A stretch of DNA of 64,000 nucleotides, from the NCBI RefSeq assembly GCF_000472705.1, contig NZ_AXAE01000008.1:372001-436000 (forward strand), read 5' to 3'. Numbering within the stretch: position 1 is the first letter of the stretch; every line of letters starts with the position of its first letter. The DNA comes from Mesorhizobium erdmanii USDA 3471 (GTDB taxonomy: Bacteria; Pseudomonadota; Alphaproteobacteria; Rhizobiales; Rhizobiaceae). The position numbers and the translations under genes are program-made. This document shows, one piece after another, positions 55,534 through 64,000 of this stretch. Below the pieces are notes generated by a model. That model ran no database searches, was not told the DNA's origin, and saw only the letters and a program-made list of their open reading frames with translations.

Positions 55534-56451
55534 TTGAGCGGCGCCACCGACGCGCTCGATCGGCGCGACACTGTCGACATGGCCGCCGCCGCCATCATGG
55601 TCGGCCTGACTTTTTCCTGGGGCATGAACTACGTCGCCGCCAAGATCTCCTACGCGGGCTACGACCCCGTCTTCCTGTCGATCCCGCGCTCGGTCATTGG
55701 CGGCTTCTGCGTCTTCCTGTGGTGCCGCTGGCGCGGCATCGCGCTGTTTGCCAAGGATGGCACGTTGCTTGCGGGCATTACTGTCGGCGCGCTTTTCGGC
55801 ATCGAGTTCCTTTGTCTCTATGTAGGCCTGGAGCATACGACCGTTGCCCGCAACACGCTGCTGGTCAACACAATGCCGTTCTGGATGCTGGTTGGCGGCC
55901 ACCTCCTGTTGGGCGAACAGATCACCATGCGCAAGTCACTCGGCCTGCTGCTGGCTTTCGCCGGTCTCGCCGCTGTCTTTTCCGACAAGCTTGGCGGCGG
56001 TGGGGACATGCTTTTCGGCGACCTGCTGAGCCTGGGTTCCGGATTTTTCTGGGCCTTGACCAACATCCTCATCAAACGGTCGAAACTGGTTGAAGCGAGC
56101 GCCGAGAAGCTGCTGCTCTATCAACTCGCCGGCGCGGCCGTCGTCGGCATATTGGTGCTGCCTCTCGCCGGCCCGCCTGTGCGCGATCCCTCGCTGTTGC
56201 CGACATTGGCGCTGCTTTTCCAGGCGATCTACATCGTCGCCTTCACCTATGTCCTGTGGTTCTGGCTGCTGCGCCGCTATCCGGCCTCCGGCCTGTCCAG
56301 CTTCACCTTCCTGTCGCCTGTTTTCGGTGTCTTGTGCGGGGCGATCATCTTGAATGAGCCGCTGACCATCCGCATTTTCCTGGCACTTGGCCTGATTGCC
56401 GCGGGCCTGATCGTCGTCAACCGGCCGGCCCGCAAGCTGACCCCGGTGTGA
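55534..56451 (+). CDS. EamA-family (DMT) transporter
   Basis: 305 residues with about ten membrane helices in two repeats. The first contains GLTFSWGMNYVAAKISY and GLEHTTVARNTLLVNTMPFW; the second contains SGFFWALTNILIKRS and YPASGLSSFTFLSPVFGVL. TTG start at 55534, two bases after the pseudouridine synthase stop, with GCGGAGG upstream. Substrate unknown. Confidence 0.9.
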   Translation: MSGATDALDRRDTVDMAAAAIMVGLTFSWGMNYVAAKISYAGYDPVFLSIPRSVIGGFCVFLWCRWRGIALFAKDGTLLAGITVGALFGIEFLCLYVGLEHTTVARNTLLVNTMPFWMLVGGHLLLGEQITMRKSLGLLLAFAGLAAVFSDKLGGGGDMLFGDLLSLGSGFFWALTNILIKRSKLVEASAEKLLLYQLAGAAVVGILVLPLAGPPVRDPSLLPTLALLFQAIYIVAFTYVLWFWLLRRYPASGLSSFTFLSPVFGVLCGAIILNEPLTIRIFLALGLIAAGLIVVNRPARKLTPV

Positions 56452-56463
56452 GAGAGACCTTTC

Positions 56464-57255
56464 ATGCGTGACATCCTCAACGACCTCGAAGCGGGCAAAT
56501 ATCTCTCGGATCCGGATCCGGTGCGTCGCGCCCAGATCCAGATGAAGACACCGCTGCCCAAGCGCTTCTACAAGACCGTCTCGGTAGCACCGGTTGAGGG
56601 CGGTTTTGCCGTGCATCTGGACGGCAAGCCGGTCCGCACGCCGGGCAAGGCACTGTTGGCGCTGCCGACCGAAGCAGCGGCAGTGCTGGTCGCCGACGAA
56701 TTCGCCGGGCAGGGCGAGACCATCAATCCGGTGGCGATGCCGGTGATGCGCCTTGTCAATACCGCCATCGACGGCGTCACCAGTGATCCGCAGGCGGTGC
56801 TCGAAGACATACTGCGTTTTGCCTCGTCCGATTTGCTCTGCTATCGCGCCGACGCGCCGCAAGGGTTGGTCGAGCGGCAGAACGAGCACTGGGATCCGGT
56901 TATCGATTGGGCGCGTACCGCATTAGGAGCGCGCTTCAACCTGGCCGAGGGGATCATCCACGTCGAGCAGCCGCGTGAGACGATCGCCGTGCTGGGCAGC
57001 CATCTTGCTCAGCGCGCCGAGCCGCTGCGGTTGGCTGCCATCCATCTCATGACCTCGCTGACCGGTTCGGCGCTGTTGGCGCTGGCCGTCGATATCGGCG
57101 AACTCGACGCGGAGGCAGCCTGGGCCGCCGGCCATGTCGACGAGGACTGGCAGATCGAGCACTGGGGACAGGACGCCGAAGCGGTCGCGCGCCGTGCCGC
57201 CCGCAAGCGCGATATGGCGGCGGCCGTCAGCCTTCTCGAAGCCCTCAAGGCCTGA
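56464..57255 (+). CDS. ATP12-family F1 ATPase assembly chaperone
   Basis: 263 residues. In mitochondria ATP12 binds the F1 alpha subunit during assembly; alphaproteobacterial homologues are expected to do the same. Seen: PLPKRFYKTVSVAPVEGGFA, VHLDGKPVRTPGKALLALPT and the HWDPVIDWARTALGARFN segment, all typical. Starts 12 bases after the EamA gene with GAGAGACC upstream, so the two are probably one transcript. Confidence 0.93.
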   Translation: MRDILNDLEAGKYLSDPDPVRRAQIQMKTPLPKRFYKTVSVAPVEGGFAVHLDGKPVRTPGKALLALPTEAAAVLVADEFAGQGETINPVAMPVMRLVNTAIDGVTSDPQAVLEDILRFASSDLLCYRADAPQGLVERQNEHWDPVIDWARTALGARFNLAEGIIHVEQPRETIAVLGSHLAQRAEPLRLAAIHLMTSLTGSALLALAVDIGELDAEAAWAAGHVDEDWQIEHWGQDAEAVARRAARKRDMAAAVSLLEALKA

Positions 57256-57437
57256 CCGATCGGTCCCTACCGCACCGCACCTAATACCAAAGTCATAATC
57301 CCATCGTCGCTCTGCCGCCGGCGCGCGCTTTCTGTCATTTTTTGCGGGATGGCTCGGCATTTCCGAGTCCGCGTTCGGAGGAGAGCGCGGATTTTGGCGC
57401 CTACATCGAGGACAGGGTCTCACGGGAGGACAACTCA

Positions 57438-59327
57438 ATGGCACTTGCATCGACCGCCGGCGGAACCAGCCGCGGCATGACGCGGGAAGAGAAGAAAGTC
57501 ATCTTCGCTTCCTCGCTGGGCACCGTTTTCGAATGGTACGATTTTTATCTCTACGGCTCGCTGGCGGCCTTCATTGGTTCGACTTTCTTCAGCCCGACCA
57601 TTCCCGAAGCGACGCGCAACATATTCGCCTTGCTGGCATTTGCCGCCGGCTTTCTCGTTCGACCGTTCGGCGCACTGCTGTTCGGCCGCATCGGCGACCT
57701 CGTCGGACGCAAATACACCTTCCTCGTCACCATGACGATCATGGGCCTGTCCACCTTCCTGGTTGGCCTGTTGCCCGGTTACGCGACTTTGGGCATCGCG
57801 GCTCCCATCATTCTGATCGTGCTGCGTATGCTGCAGGGCCTGGCGCTCGGCGGCGAATATGGCGGCGCGGCGACCTATGTTGCCGAGCACGCGCCGGACG
57901 ACCGTCGCGGGTTCTACACGTCATGGATCCAGACGACGGCGACGCTCGGCCTGTTCCTGTCGCTCATCGTCATCCTGATCGTCCAGGGCTCGCTGAGCAA
58001 GGAAACCTACGCCGCCTGGGGTTGGCGCATTCCTTTCATCGTCTCCTTCCTGCTGCTCGCCGTTTCGGTCTGGATCCGGTTGTCGCTCTCGGAATCACCG
58101 ACCTTCCAGAAGATGAAGGAGGAAGGAAAAGGCTCCAAGGCGCCGCTATCGGAAGCCTTCGGTCAGTGGAAGAACGCCAAGATCGCGCTGCTGGCGTTGC
58201 TCGGCCTCACCGCCGGTCAAGCCGTCGTCTGGTACAACGGCCAGTTCTACGCATTGTTCTTCCTGCAGAACGTGCTGAAGGTCGATGCACAGTCGGTCAA
58301 CATAATGATCGCCATCGCGCTGGCGCTCGGCTCGCTCTTCTTCGTTGTTTTCGGGTGGCTCTCCGACAAGATCGGCCGCAAGCCGATCATCATGGCCGGC
58401 CTCGCGCTCGCCATCGTCTGCACCTTCCCGCTGTTCAAGGCGCTGACCTGGGCTGCCAATCCGGCACTCGCCAAGGCGCAGCAGAGTACGCGGGCAACGG
58501 TGACGGCAGCTCCCGGCGACTGCAAGTTCCAGTTCAATCCAGTTGGAACGGCGAAGTTTACGACGTCCTGTGACATTGCGACTTCATTCCTGACCAAGAA
58601 CTCGGTTCCGTATGATGTCGTCTCGACCGCCGCGACCGGAACGGCTGCGTCGGTGAAGATCGGCAACGAGACCGTGTCGTCCTACGATGCGGTAGCCGCT
58701 GGTGATCAGGCCAAGGCCAAGGACGCTGCTTTCGTCAAAGCGGTCAACATGTCGCTGCAGGACAGCGGATATCCGCTGAAGCGCGCTGCCATCAAGGTCG
58801 CGGATCAGAAACTGGACGCCTTCATCGCGAGCAATCCCGAACTCAAGCTCGACGCGGCATCGATACGCGGCGGCGAGAAGACAGCGGTGCCGACCGACCA
58901 GGCGGTCAAGGACAAACTCTTGACCACCGAAGAGGCAGCGGGGGCGCCCGAAGTCACCGTCTACAACATACCGGGCGGCGGCGCCTTCGCCATGTTCGCC
59001 GACCCGGCGGCCGTGAACTGGCCGATGACAATCGGAATCCTGTTCATCCTGGTGCTGTTTGTGACCATGGTCTACGGGCCGATCGCGGCGATCCTGGTCG
59101 AGATGTTCCCGACCCGCATCCGCTATACCGGCATGTCGCTACCCTACCACATCGGCAATGGCTGGTTCGGCGGCCTGCTACCGGCAACGGTGTTCGCTCT
59201 TAGCGCGTACAAGGGCGACATCTACTACGGCCTCTGGTACCCGGTGGTGATCGCGGCGATCACGCTGGTCATCGGCATGATCTTCGTCAAGGATACGCTT
59301 GGCACCGACCTCCACGCCAAGGAGTAG
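57438..59327 (+). CDS. MFS transporter, metabolite:H+ symporter (MHS) family, with large soluble insertion
   Basis: 629 residues, against about 430-450 for ordinary members. Twelve helices are recognisable. MHS signatures include FEWYDFYLYGSLAAFI, RPFGALLFGRIGDLVGRKY and LALGGEYGGAATYVAEH. Between the helix near residue 340 and the next at about 525 lies a hydrophilic region of about 170 residues with two cysteines (about 362 and 378). From topology this loop should face the periplasm. The substrate is probably a carboxylate or other metabolite. GGGAGGACAAC precedes ATG 57438; a terminator follows. Confidence 0.9.
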   Translation: MALASTAGGTSRGMTREEKKVIFASSLGTVFEWYDFYLYGSLAAFIGSTFFSPTIPEATRNIFALLAFAAGFLVRPFGALLFGRIGDLVGRKYTFLVTMTIMGLSTFLVGLLPGYATLGIAAPIILIVLRMLQGLALGGEYGGAATYVAEHAPDDRRGFYTSWIQTTATLGLFLSLIVILIVQGSLSKETYAAWGWRIPFIVSFLLLAVSVWIRLSLSESPTFQKMKEEGKGSKAPLSEAFGQWKNAKIALLALLGLTAGQAVVWYNGQFYALFFLQNVLKVDAQSVNIMIAIALALGSLFFVVFGWLSDKIGRKPIIMAGLALAIVCTFPLFKALTWAANPALAKAQQSTRATVTAAPGDCKFQFNPVGTAKFTTSCDIATSFLTKNSVPYDVVSTAATGTAASVKIGNETVSSYDAVAAGDQAKAKDAAFVKAVNMSLQDSGYPLKRAAIKVADQKLDAFIASNPELKLDAASIRGGEKTAVPTDQAVKDKLLTTEEAAGAPEVTVYNIPGGGAFAMFADPAAVNWPMTIGILFILVLFVTMVYGPIAAILVEMFPTRIRYTGMSLPYHIGNGWFGGLLPATVFALSAYKGDIYYGLWYPVVIAAITLVIGMIFVKDTLGTDLHAKE

Positions 59328-59347
59328 CCGAGACATCATCGGCCAAC

Positions 59348-59383
59348 AAAAAGCCCGGAGTGATCGCTCACGCCGGGCTTTTC
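59348..59383 (+). terminator. Terminator after the MHS transporter gene
   Basis: AAAAAGCCCGG and CCGGGCTTTT pair, with inner GTGA/TCAC pairing. It lies about 20 bases after the stop and can also serve the convergent small gene on the other strand. Confidence 0.88.
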
Positions 59384-59408
59384 ATATTCGAGACCTGAAA
59401 GAAGCGGA

Positions 59409-59600
59409 TCAGCCCTTGTGCTGATTTTCTTCCTCGACGGCCGCCTCATGATACCAGCCGTCAAAATCGGCGTGTGCGTAACGCAGCGATGCGAGCTCTG
59501 CCGCGAATTTCGCCTTCGCGCCTAAATTTGAGGCAGATTTGCGCGCTGCCAGAGGGAACATCAGAATTTTTGCCGACAGACGGGACGGGACGACTTCCAT
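59409..59600 (-). CDS. Small conserved-looking hypothetical protein
   Basis: 63 residues with a strong Shine-Dalgarno sequence (AAAGGAG six bases before ATG), which is the main support. Amphipathic, Ala-rich N-terminal half (SAKILMFPLAARKSASNLGA) and an acidic C-terminal half (HADFDGWYHEAAVEEENQ). No signal peptide or membrane helix. Function unknown. It sits upstream of glnII on the opposite strand. Confidence 0.6.
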   Translation of the reverse strand: MEVVPSRLSAKILMFPLAARKSASNLGAKAKFAAELASLRYAHADFDGWYHEAAVEEENQHKG

Positions 59601-59813
59601 GAGCGGTCTCCTTTCTTTTTCAGGAGCTTGTCGATTCAGCTTCCCTAAAGATAGGCTCTGCGATTCCTTTAGGCAATATGCCTACAAAAAGATCAGTAAT
59701 TGCCTGTTATTGATGCATTTTGAACTTCTGATCGATCTCGACCCAGTGATGAGGCGGCTCAGCAAATTCCACGGGATATCGCTGCCATTTTGCCGCACCC
59801 GTCGAAGCCGGAG

Positions 59814-59829
59814 TGGCACACGAATTGCG
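59814..59829 (+). promoter_or_regulatory. Sigma-54 (RpoN) promoter of glnII
   Basis: TGGCAC at 59814-59819, five bases, then TTGCG at 59825-59829: a full match to the TGGCAC-N5-TTGC consensus. About 87 bases before the glnII start. Implies nitrogen-limitation control through an enhancer-binding protein such as NtrC; no clear NtrC site was found. Confidence 0.88.
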
Positions 59830-59915
59830 TTTTAGGGATCGGCAGCGCCGGCTGCCGACGGCGGATGCATGTCGACGCCGTTTGGTGTTCGGTGAACAAG
59901 CAACGAGAGGCTAGA

Positions 59916-60956
59916 ATGACGAAATATAAGCTCGAGTACATTTGGCTCGATGGATACACCCCGGTCCCCAACCTTCGCGGCAAGACGCAGGTCAAGGAAT
60001 TCGCCGAATTCCCGACGCCTGAAGAGCTGCCGCTGTGGGGCTTCGATGGCTCCTCCACGATGCAGGCCGAGGGCCACAGCTCCGACTGCGTGTTGAAGCC
60101 GGTCGCGGTGTATCCGGATCCGACCCGCACCAACGGCGTGTTGGTCATGTGCGAAGTCATGATGCCGGATGGCGTGACACCGCATGCCTCCAACAAGCGC
60201 GCCACCATCCTCGATGACGAGGGTGCCTGGTTCGGCTTCGAGCAGGAGTATTTCTTCTACAAGGACGGCCGCCCGCTCGGCTTTCCGGAGAGCGGTTATC
60301 CCGCGCCGCAGGGTCCGTACTACACCGGCGTCGGCTACAAGAACGTTGGCGATGTCGCACGCCAGATCGTCGAAGATCATCTCGACCTTTGCCTCGCCGC
60401 CGGGATCAACCATGAAGGCATCAACGCCGAAGTGGCCAAGGGCCAGTGGGAATTCCAGATATTTGGCAAGGGCTCCAAGAAGGCCGCCGACCAGATGTGG
60501 ATCGCCCGCTATCTGCTTCTGCGCCTCACCGAGAAATACCGCATCGACATCGAATTCCACTGCAAGCCGCTCGGCGATACCGATTGGAACGGCTCGGGCA
60601 TGCATGCCAACTTCTCGACCGCCTATATGCGCGAAGTCGGCGGCAAGGCGTATTTCGAATCATTGATGGCGCAGTTCGACAAGAACCTGATGGACCACAT
60701 CGCCGTCTACGGCCCGGACAACGACAAGCGCCTGACCGGCAAGCACGAGACCGCGCCGTGGAACAAGTTCAGCTACGGTATTGCCGACCGTGGCGCTTCG
60801 ATCCGCGTGCCGCACTCCTTCGTCAAGAATGACTACAAGGGTTATCTGGAAGACCGCCGCCCGAACTCGCAAGGCGACCCCTACCAGATCGCTTCGCAGA
60901 TCCTGAAGACCATCTCGGAGGTTGCGACCGACGCGAAGGTCTCGGCCGCTGCCTGA
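59916..60956 (+). CDS. glnII: Glutamine synthetase II (eukaryotic-type, GSII)
   Basis: 346 residues. Assimilates ammonium: glutamate + NH4 + ATP to glutamine. This type is found in rhizobia beside the bacterial GSI. Seen: WGFDGSSTMQAEG, FGFEQEYFFYKDGRPLGFP, the GINAEVAKGQWEFQIFG block and NGSGMHANFSTAYMR. ATG 59916 follows GAGAGGCTAG; the frame is open far upstream but the start MTKYKLEYIWLDG is standard. Unlike GSI it is not adenylylated; it is controlled by transcription. Confidence 0.97.
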   Translation: MTKYKLEYIWLDGYTPVPNLRGKTQVKEFAEFPTPEELPLWGFDGSSTMQAEGHSSDCVLKPVAVYPDPTRTNGVLVMCEVMMPDGVTPHASNKRATILDDEGAWFGFEQEYFFYKDGRPLGFPESGYPAPQGPYYTGVGYKNVGDVARQIVEDHLDLCLAAGINHEGINAEVAKGQWEFQIFGKGSKKAADQMWIARYLLLRLTEKYRIDIEFHCKPLGDTDWNGSGMHANFSTAYMREVGGKAYFESLMAQFDKNLMDHIAVYGPDNDKRLTGKHETAPWNKFSYGIADRGASIRVPHSFVKNDYKGYLEDRRPNSQGDPYQIASQILKTISEVATDAKVSAAA

Positions 60957-61010
60957 TTGTTTTGCGCGGCGCGGATCACAATATCTTCGCCGCGTCCAGA
61001 TCTTGGTAAC

Positions 61011-61044
61011 AAAAGCCCTGGAGGGAAACCGCCAGGGCTTCTTC
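61011..61044 (+). terminator. Terminator of glnII
   Basis: AAGCCCTGG at 61013-61021 and CCAGGGCTT at 61032-61040 pair perfectly over 9 bp, followed by CTTC. Located 55 bases after the stop. Confidence 0.8.
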
Positions 61045-61760
61045 ATGACGACCGGCGCCGATTGCGCGATTGGCGCCAACCTCGCCGCCAGCCTGGCCGG
61101 GGCCGTCGTACTCGCCCATGCCGGAGAAACCCGATCCGGAGATGCCGCGCTGACCGCGAGCGTGCGCATAAGCCATTGAAGCCGCGTCGAACCGGTGAAA
61201 CAGCGTCGGGTGGAATACACCCAAAAAAAGTCAGGTTGAAAACGACCGGCCAACTTCGCCCGGCGGAGACGCTTTTGGCCCGCGCCAGTTGCCGTGATGC
61301 GCGCTGAACGCTTCAAACTTCGTTGAAAAAGCCCGGAAAACGGCCTGTTCCAGGTCGTCCGTACACCAATGATCAGTCATATAACCCGCTGTTCATGCAT
61401 CGAAATTCGCGATGCATGCGTTCGGCCGGCGGCGTTGACAGATCACGCTGCGGCATGCGTATTCCGGGCCTTGGGGTTACGCCAAAGCGATGCTGTTCAA
61501 ACGGGGCGGGGTTTCTTGAACGACGGCATTGGCGGGGGCGCCGGACGAGCGGGCATTGCAGCCTGAGGCAGTGTGCCGCTCGCTCCTGGCGATTGATCGT
61601 GCTCAACATCCGACCGTCGATGTCGACGAGCCTGAGACGGCTCGGAGCGATGAGCTTTCTATCGGCGGCCCGGCCGGCTATACGGCGCAAAATCAAACCA
61701 GTGACTGCCGTTGTGTGACTCGATCTTCGCCCAATTCGTCGATGCAGAGCTTGCAGGCAG

Positions 61761-61800
61761 CAAAAAGCCCTTGAAGGCGGAAACCTTCAAGGGCTTTTTT
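61761..61800 (-). terminator. Bidirectional terminator after glnA
   Basis: AAAAAGCCCTTGAAGG and CCTTCAAGGGCTTTTTT form a 16-bp stem with A/T runs on both sides, so it works on both strands. It lies 15 bases beyond the glnA stop. Confidence 0.93.
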
Positions 61801-61814
61801 GTCCGAGCCGGTTC

Positions 61815-63224
61815 TTAGACCGAGTAGTACATGTCGTACTCGACCGGATGCGGGGTCATTTCGAAGCGCATCACCTCGGCCATCTTCAGCTCGATATAGC
61901 TATCGATCTGGTCGTCGTCGAAGACGCCGCCGGCCTTCAGGAAGCCGCGATCCTTGTCGAGGCTCTGGAGGGCTTCACGCAGCGAACCGCAGACGGTCGG
62001 GATCTTCTTCAACTCCTTCGGCGGCAGGTCGTAGAGATCCTTGTCCATCGGCTGTCCCGGGTGGATCTTGTTCTTGATGCCGTCGAGGCCCGCCATCAGC
62101 ATGGCGGCGAAGGCGAGGTAAGGGTTCGCGCCCGGATCAGGGAAGCGAACCTCGACGCGCTTGGCCTTCGGCGACGAGCCGAACGGAATGCGGCAGGAGG
62201 CCGAACGATTGCGCGCCGAATAGGCGAGCAGCACCGGCGCTTCGTAGCCAGGCACCAGGCGCTTGTAGGAGTTGGTCAGCGGGTTGGTGAAGGCGTTGAT
62301 CGCCTTGGCGTGCTTGATGATGCCGCCGATGTAGAACAGGCAGCTTTCCGACAGGCCGGCATACTCATTGCCGGCGAAGGTCGGCTTGCCACCCTTCCAG
62401 ATCGACTGGTGGACGTGCATGCCCGAGCCGTTGTCGCCGAAGATCGGCTTCGGCATGAAAGTAGCCGTCTTGCCATAGGCGTTGGCGACCTGGTGCACGA
62501 CATACTTGTAGATCAGCATCTTGTCGGCGTTACGGACCAGCGTGTCGAACTTGATGCCCAGTTCGTGCTGGGCGGCGGCGACCTCGTGGTGATGCTTTTC
62601 GACGCGTACGCCCATTTCGGCGAGCACGGTCAGCATCTCGGAGCGCATGTCCTGCGCGCTGTCGATCGGCGGCACCGGGAAATAGCCGCCCTTGATGCGC
62701 GGGCGGTGACCAAGGTTGCCGGTCTCGTAGTCGGTGTCGTCATTGGACGGCAGTTCGGTCGAATCGAGCCTGAAGCCGGTGTTGTAGGGATCAGCCTTGT
62801 ACTTGACGTCGTCGAACACGAAGAACTCGGCTTCCGGGCCGACATAGATGGTGTCGCCGATGCCTTCCGCCTTCATGTAGGCCTCGGCCTTCTTGGCAGT
62901 GCCGCGCGGATCGCGGTTGTAGGATTCGCCCGAAACCGGATCGAGAATGTCGCACAGGATGACCATGGTCGACTGGGCGAAGAACGGGTCCATGTGGACC
63001 GTGTCCGGATCGGGCATCAGCACCATGTCGGACTCGTTGATGGCCTTCCAGCCGGCGATCGACGAGCCGTCGAACATGACGCCATCGGCAAACATGTCCT
63101 CCTCGACCTCGACGACATCCATCGTCACGTGCTGCAGCTTGCCCTTCGGGTCGGTGAAGCGCAGGTCGACGAATTTCACGTCGTTATCCTTGATCTGCTT
63201 CATGATGTCTTTGGCTGTCGTCAT
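61815..63224 (-). CDS. glnA: Glutamine synthetase I
   Basis: 469 residues. Main ammonium-assimilating enzyme, dodecameric. Seen: [30 protein letters not shown], the [17 protein letters not shown] region, the [21 protein letters not shown] block and the adenylylation segment [12 protein letters not shown] with Tyr. Start 63224 with GGGAAG upstream. It follows glnB by 58 bases and is probably transcribed from the glnB promoter; activity is likely set by GlnE and PII. Confidence 0.98.
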   Translation of the reverse strand: MTTAKDIMKQIKDNDVKFVDLRFTDPKGKLQHVTMDVVEVEEDMFADGVMFDGSSIAGWKAINESDMVLMPDPDTVHMDPFFAQSTMVILCDILDPVSGESYNRDPRGTAKKAEAYMKAEGIGDTIYVGPEAEFFVFDDVKYKADPYNTGFRLDSTELPSNDDTDYETGNLGHRPRIKGGYFPVPPIDSAQDMRSEMLTVLAEMGVRVEKHHHEVAAAQHELGIKFDTLVRNADKMLIYKYVVHQVANAYGKTATFMPKPIFGDNGSGMHVHQSIWKGGKPTFAGNEYAGLSESCLFYIGGIIKHAKAINAFTNPLTNSYKRLVPGYEAPVLLAYSARNRSASCRIPFGSSPKAKRVEVRFPDPGANPYLAFAAMLMAGLDGIKNKIHPGQPMDKDLYDLPPKELKKIPTVCGSLREALQSLDKDRGFLKAGGVFDDDQIDSYIELKMAEVMRFEMTPHPVEYDMYYSV

Positions 63225-63282
63225 GTCATTTCTTCCCTGTGTGGTGACGTTTCGAGGAGACGATAATCTGAAATCAGAAAGC

Positions 63283-63702
<420 letters not shown>

Positions 63703-63725
63703 TCAGCCGACGAGGGCGGTCTTGC

Positions 63726-63740
63726 GCAATTACAATGCCG
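63726..63740 (-). promoter_or_regulatory. Second candidate sigma-54 site upstream of glnB
   Basis: On the minus strand CGGCAT, five bases, TTGC: GG-N10-GC spacing is kept and the -12 element is perfect, but the -24 element is weaker. It may be an alternative promoter or a decoy. The rest of 63741-64000 shows no recognised gene or site. Confidence 0.4.
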
Positions 63741-64000
63741 CGCCGGGCCGGGATGCACATTCACGTCATCCGCTGCTTCGGTTGCGGCGCAGGTGCCTGG
63801 AGCCTACACATTGCCGCTCGAGACGTCTGCACGAGAATTAGGCAGATAGCGTATTTTGCGGGCAGCGACGCTTGTCATAACCGCGTGCACGATCCCGCTG
63901 CCAGGCGAATTTGACCCGTCGTTGCCGGTATGGGCATATCCGGCCCTGAATGCTTCGAAAGACGGACAGATGAAGCCATGGATGTGCTCAATCCGGCACT

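Larger units (their letters stand above)
60957..61814. other. Gene-free interval between glnII and glnA
   Basis: About 850 bases. A terminator for glnII is at 61011-61044 and another for glnA at 61761-61801. Between them several short open frames exist on both strands, but none has a ribosome site, sensible codon pattern or recognisable protein. The composition is GC-rich and I see no RNA gene. It may hold the remnant of a lost gene. Confidence 0.5.

Noticed and set aside
60957-61774. Several short frames between glnII and glnA
   Set aside because: No ribosome sites, Arg/Cys-rich composition and no resemblance to proteins; treated as non-coding.
63970-64000. Possible start of a plus-strand gene at the window edge (ATG at 63970 or 63978)
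   Set aside because: Only seven to ten codons are visible and there is no convincing ribosome site, so no call is possible.

Overview
The window is a GC-rich alphaproteobacterial chromosome segment, most likely Mesorhizobium or a close member of the Phyllobacteriaceae. Pointers are the two glutamine synthetases (GSII and GSI) with PII, a BA14K-family protein, an ATP12-type ATPase chaperone, DUF930, a GAF-Fis regulator beside an aldehyde dehydrogenase, and rhizobial-type short palindromic repeats between genes. I see no insertion sequence, phage, plasmid origin or CRISPR array. The content is mainly housekeeping, with small accessory islands.

Layout. 1-6.2 kb: 3' part of prfB, several small exported proteins, a GFA-family zinc protein, an OmpA-type lipoprotein, a DEAD-box helicase and NAD kinase. 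6.9-10.8 kb: a surface-carbohydrate cluster (UDP-glucuronate decarboxylase-like enzyme, UDP-galactopyranose mutase coupled to an unknown protein, and a glycosyltransferase-like protein). 11.2-16.5 kb: a polyamine-type ABC importer with a metallo-beta-lactamase-fold hydrolase, diverging from a TetR regulator across a 26-bp dyad. 16.6-19.2 kb: tRNA-Thr and small membrane or exported proteins. 19.2-23.9 kb: an IclR regulator divergent from gcl-hyi-glxR, which convert glyoxylate to glycerate. 24-27.2 kb: rlmB, tRNA-Tyr, tRNA-Gly, YidB and GlsB-like proteins, and an EamA transporter. 27.5-43.4 kb: tuf followed by the S10, spc and alpha ribosomal operons as one co-oriented block (rpsJ to rplQ, including secY, adk and rpoA). 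43.4-48.8 kb: an orphan protein, a Do-type protease, RarA, DUF930 and a LpxO/AspH-like hydroxylase. 49-59.6 kb: a polytopic GT39-like protein, the GAF-Fis regulator with ALDH and DUF779, CrcB, RluC-type synthase, EamA transporter, ATP12 and an unusual MHS-family transporter. 59.8-64 kb: glnII converging on glnB-glnA, with sigma-54 promoter matches in front of both units.

Most notable observations. (1) tuf is flanked on the left by the rlmB/tRNA-Tyr/tRNA-Gly neighbourhood and on the right by rpsJ. The block that commonly lies between two tuf copies in related genomes (tRNA-Trp, secE, nusG, rplKAJL, rpoBC, rpsLG, fusA) is missing here. That suggests tuf x tuf recombination or an assembly collapse. 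(2) One palindromic repeat family occupies three successive gaps inside the spc operon. (3) An MHS transporter carries a roughly 170-residue soluble insert. (4) A possible 20-residue histidine-rich peptide overlaps the stop codon of a small membrane protein. (5) An ABC importer is fused in one operon with a metallohydrolase under a likely TetR operator. Start codons were chosen from Shine-Dalgarno spacing and gene overlaps, and are uncertain where stated.
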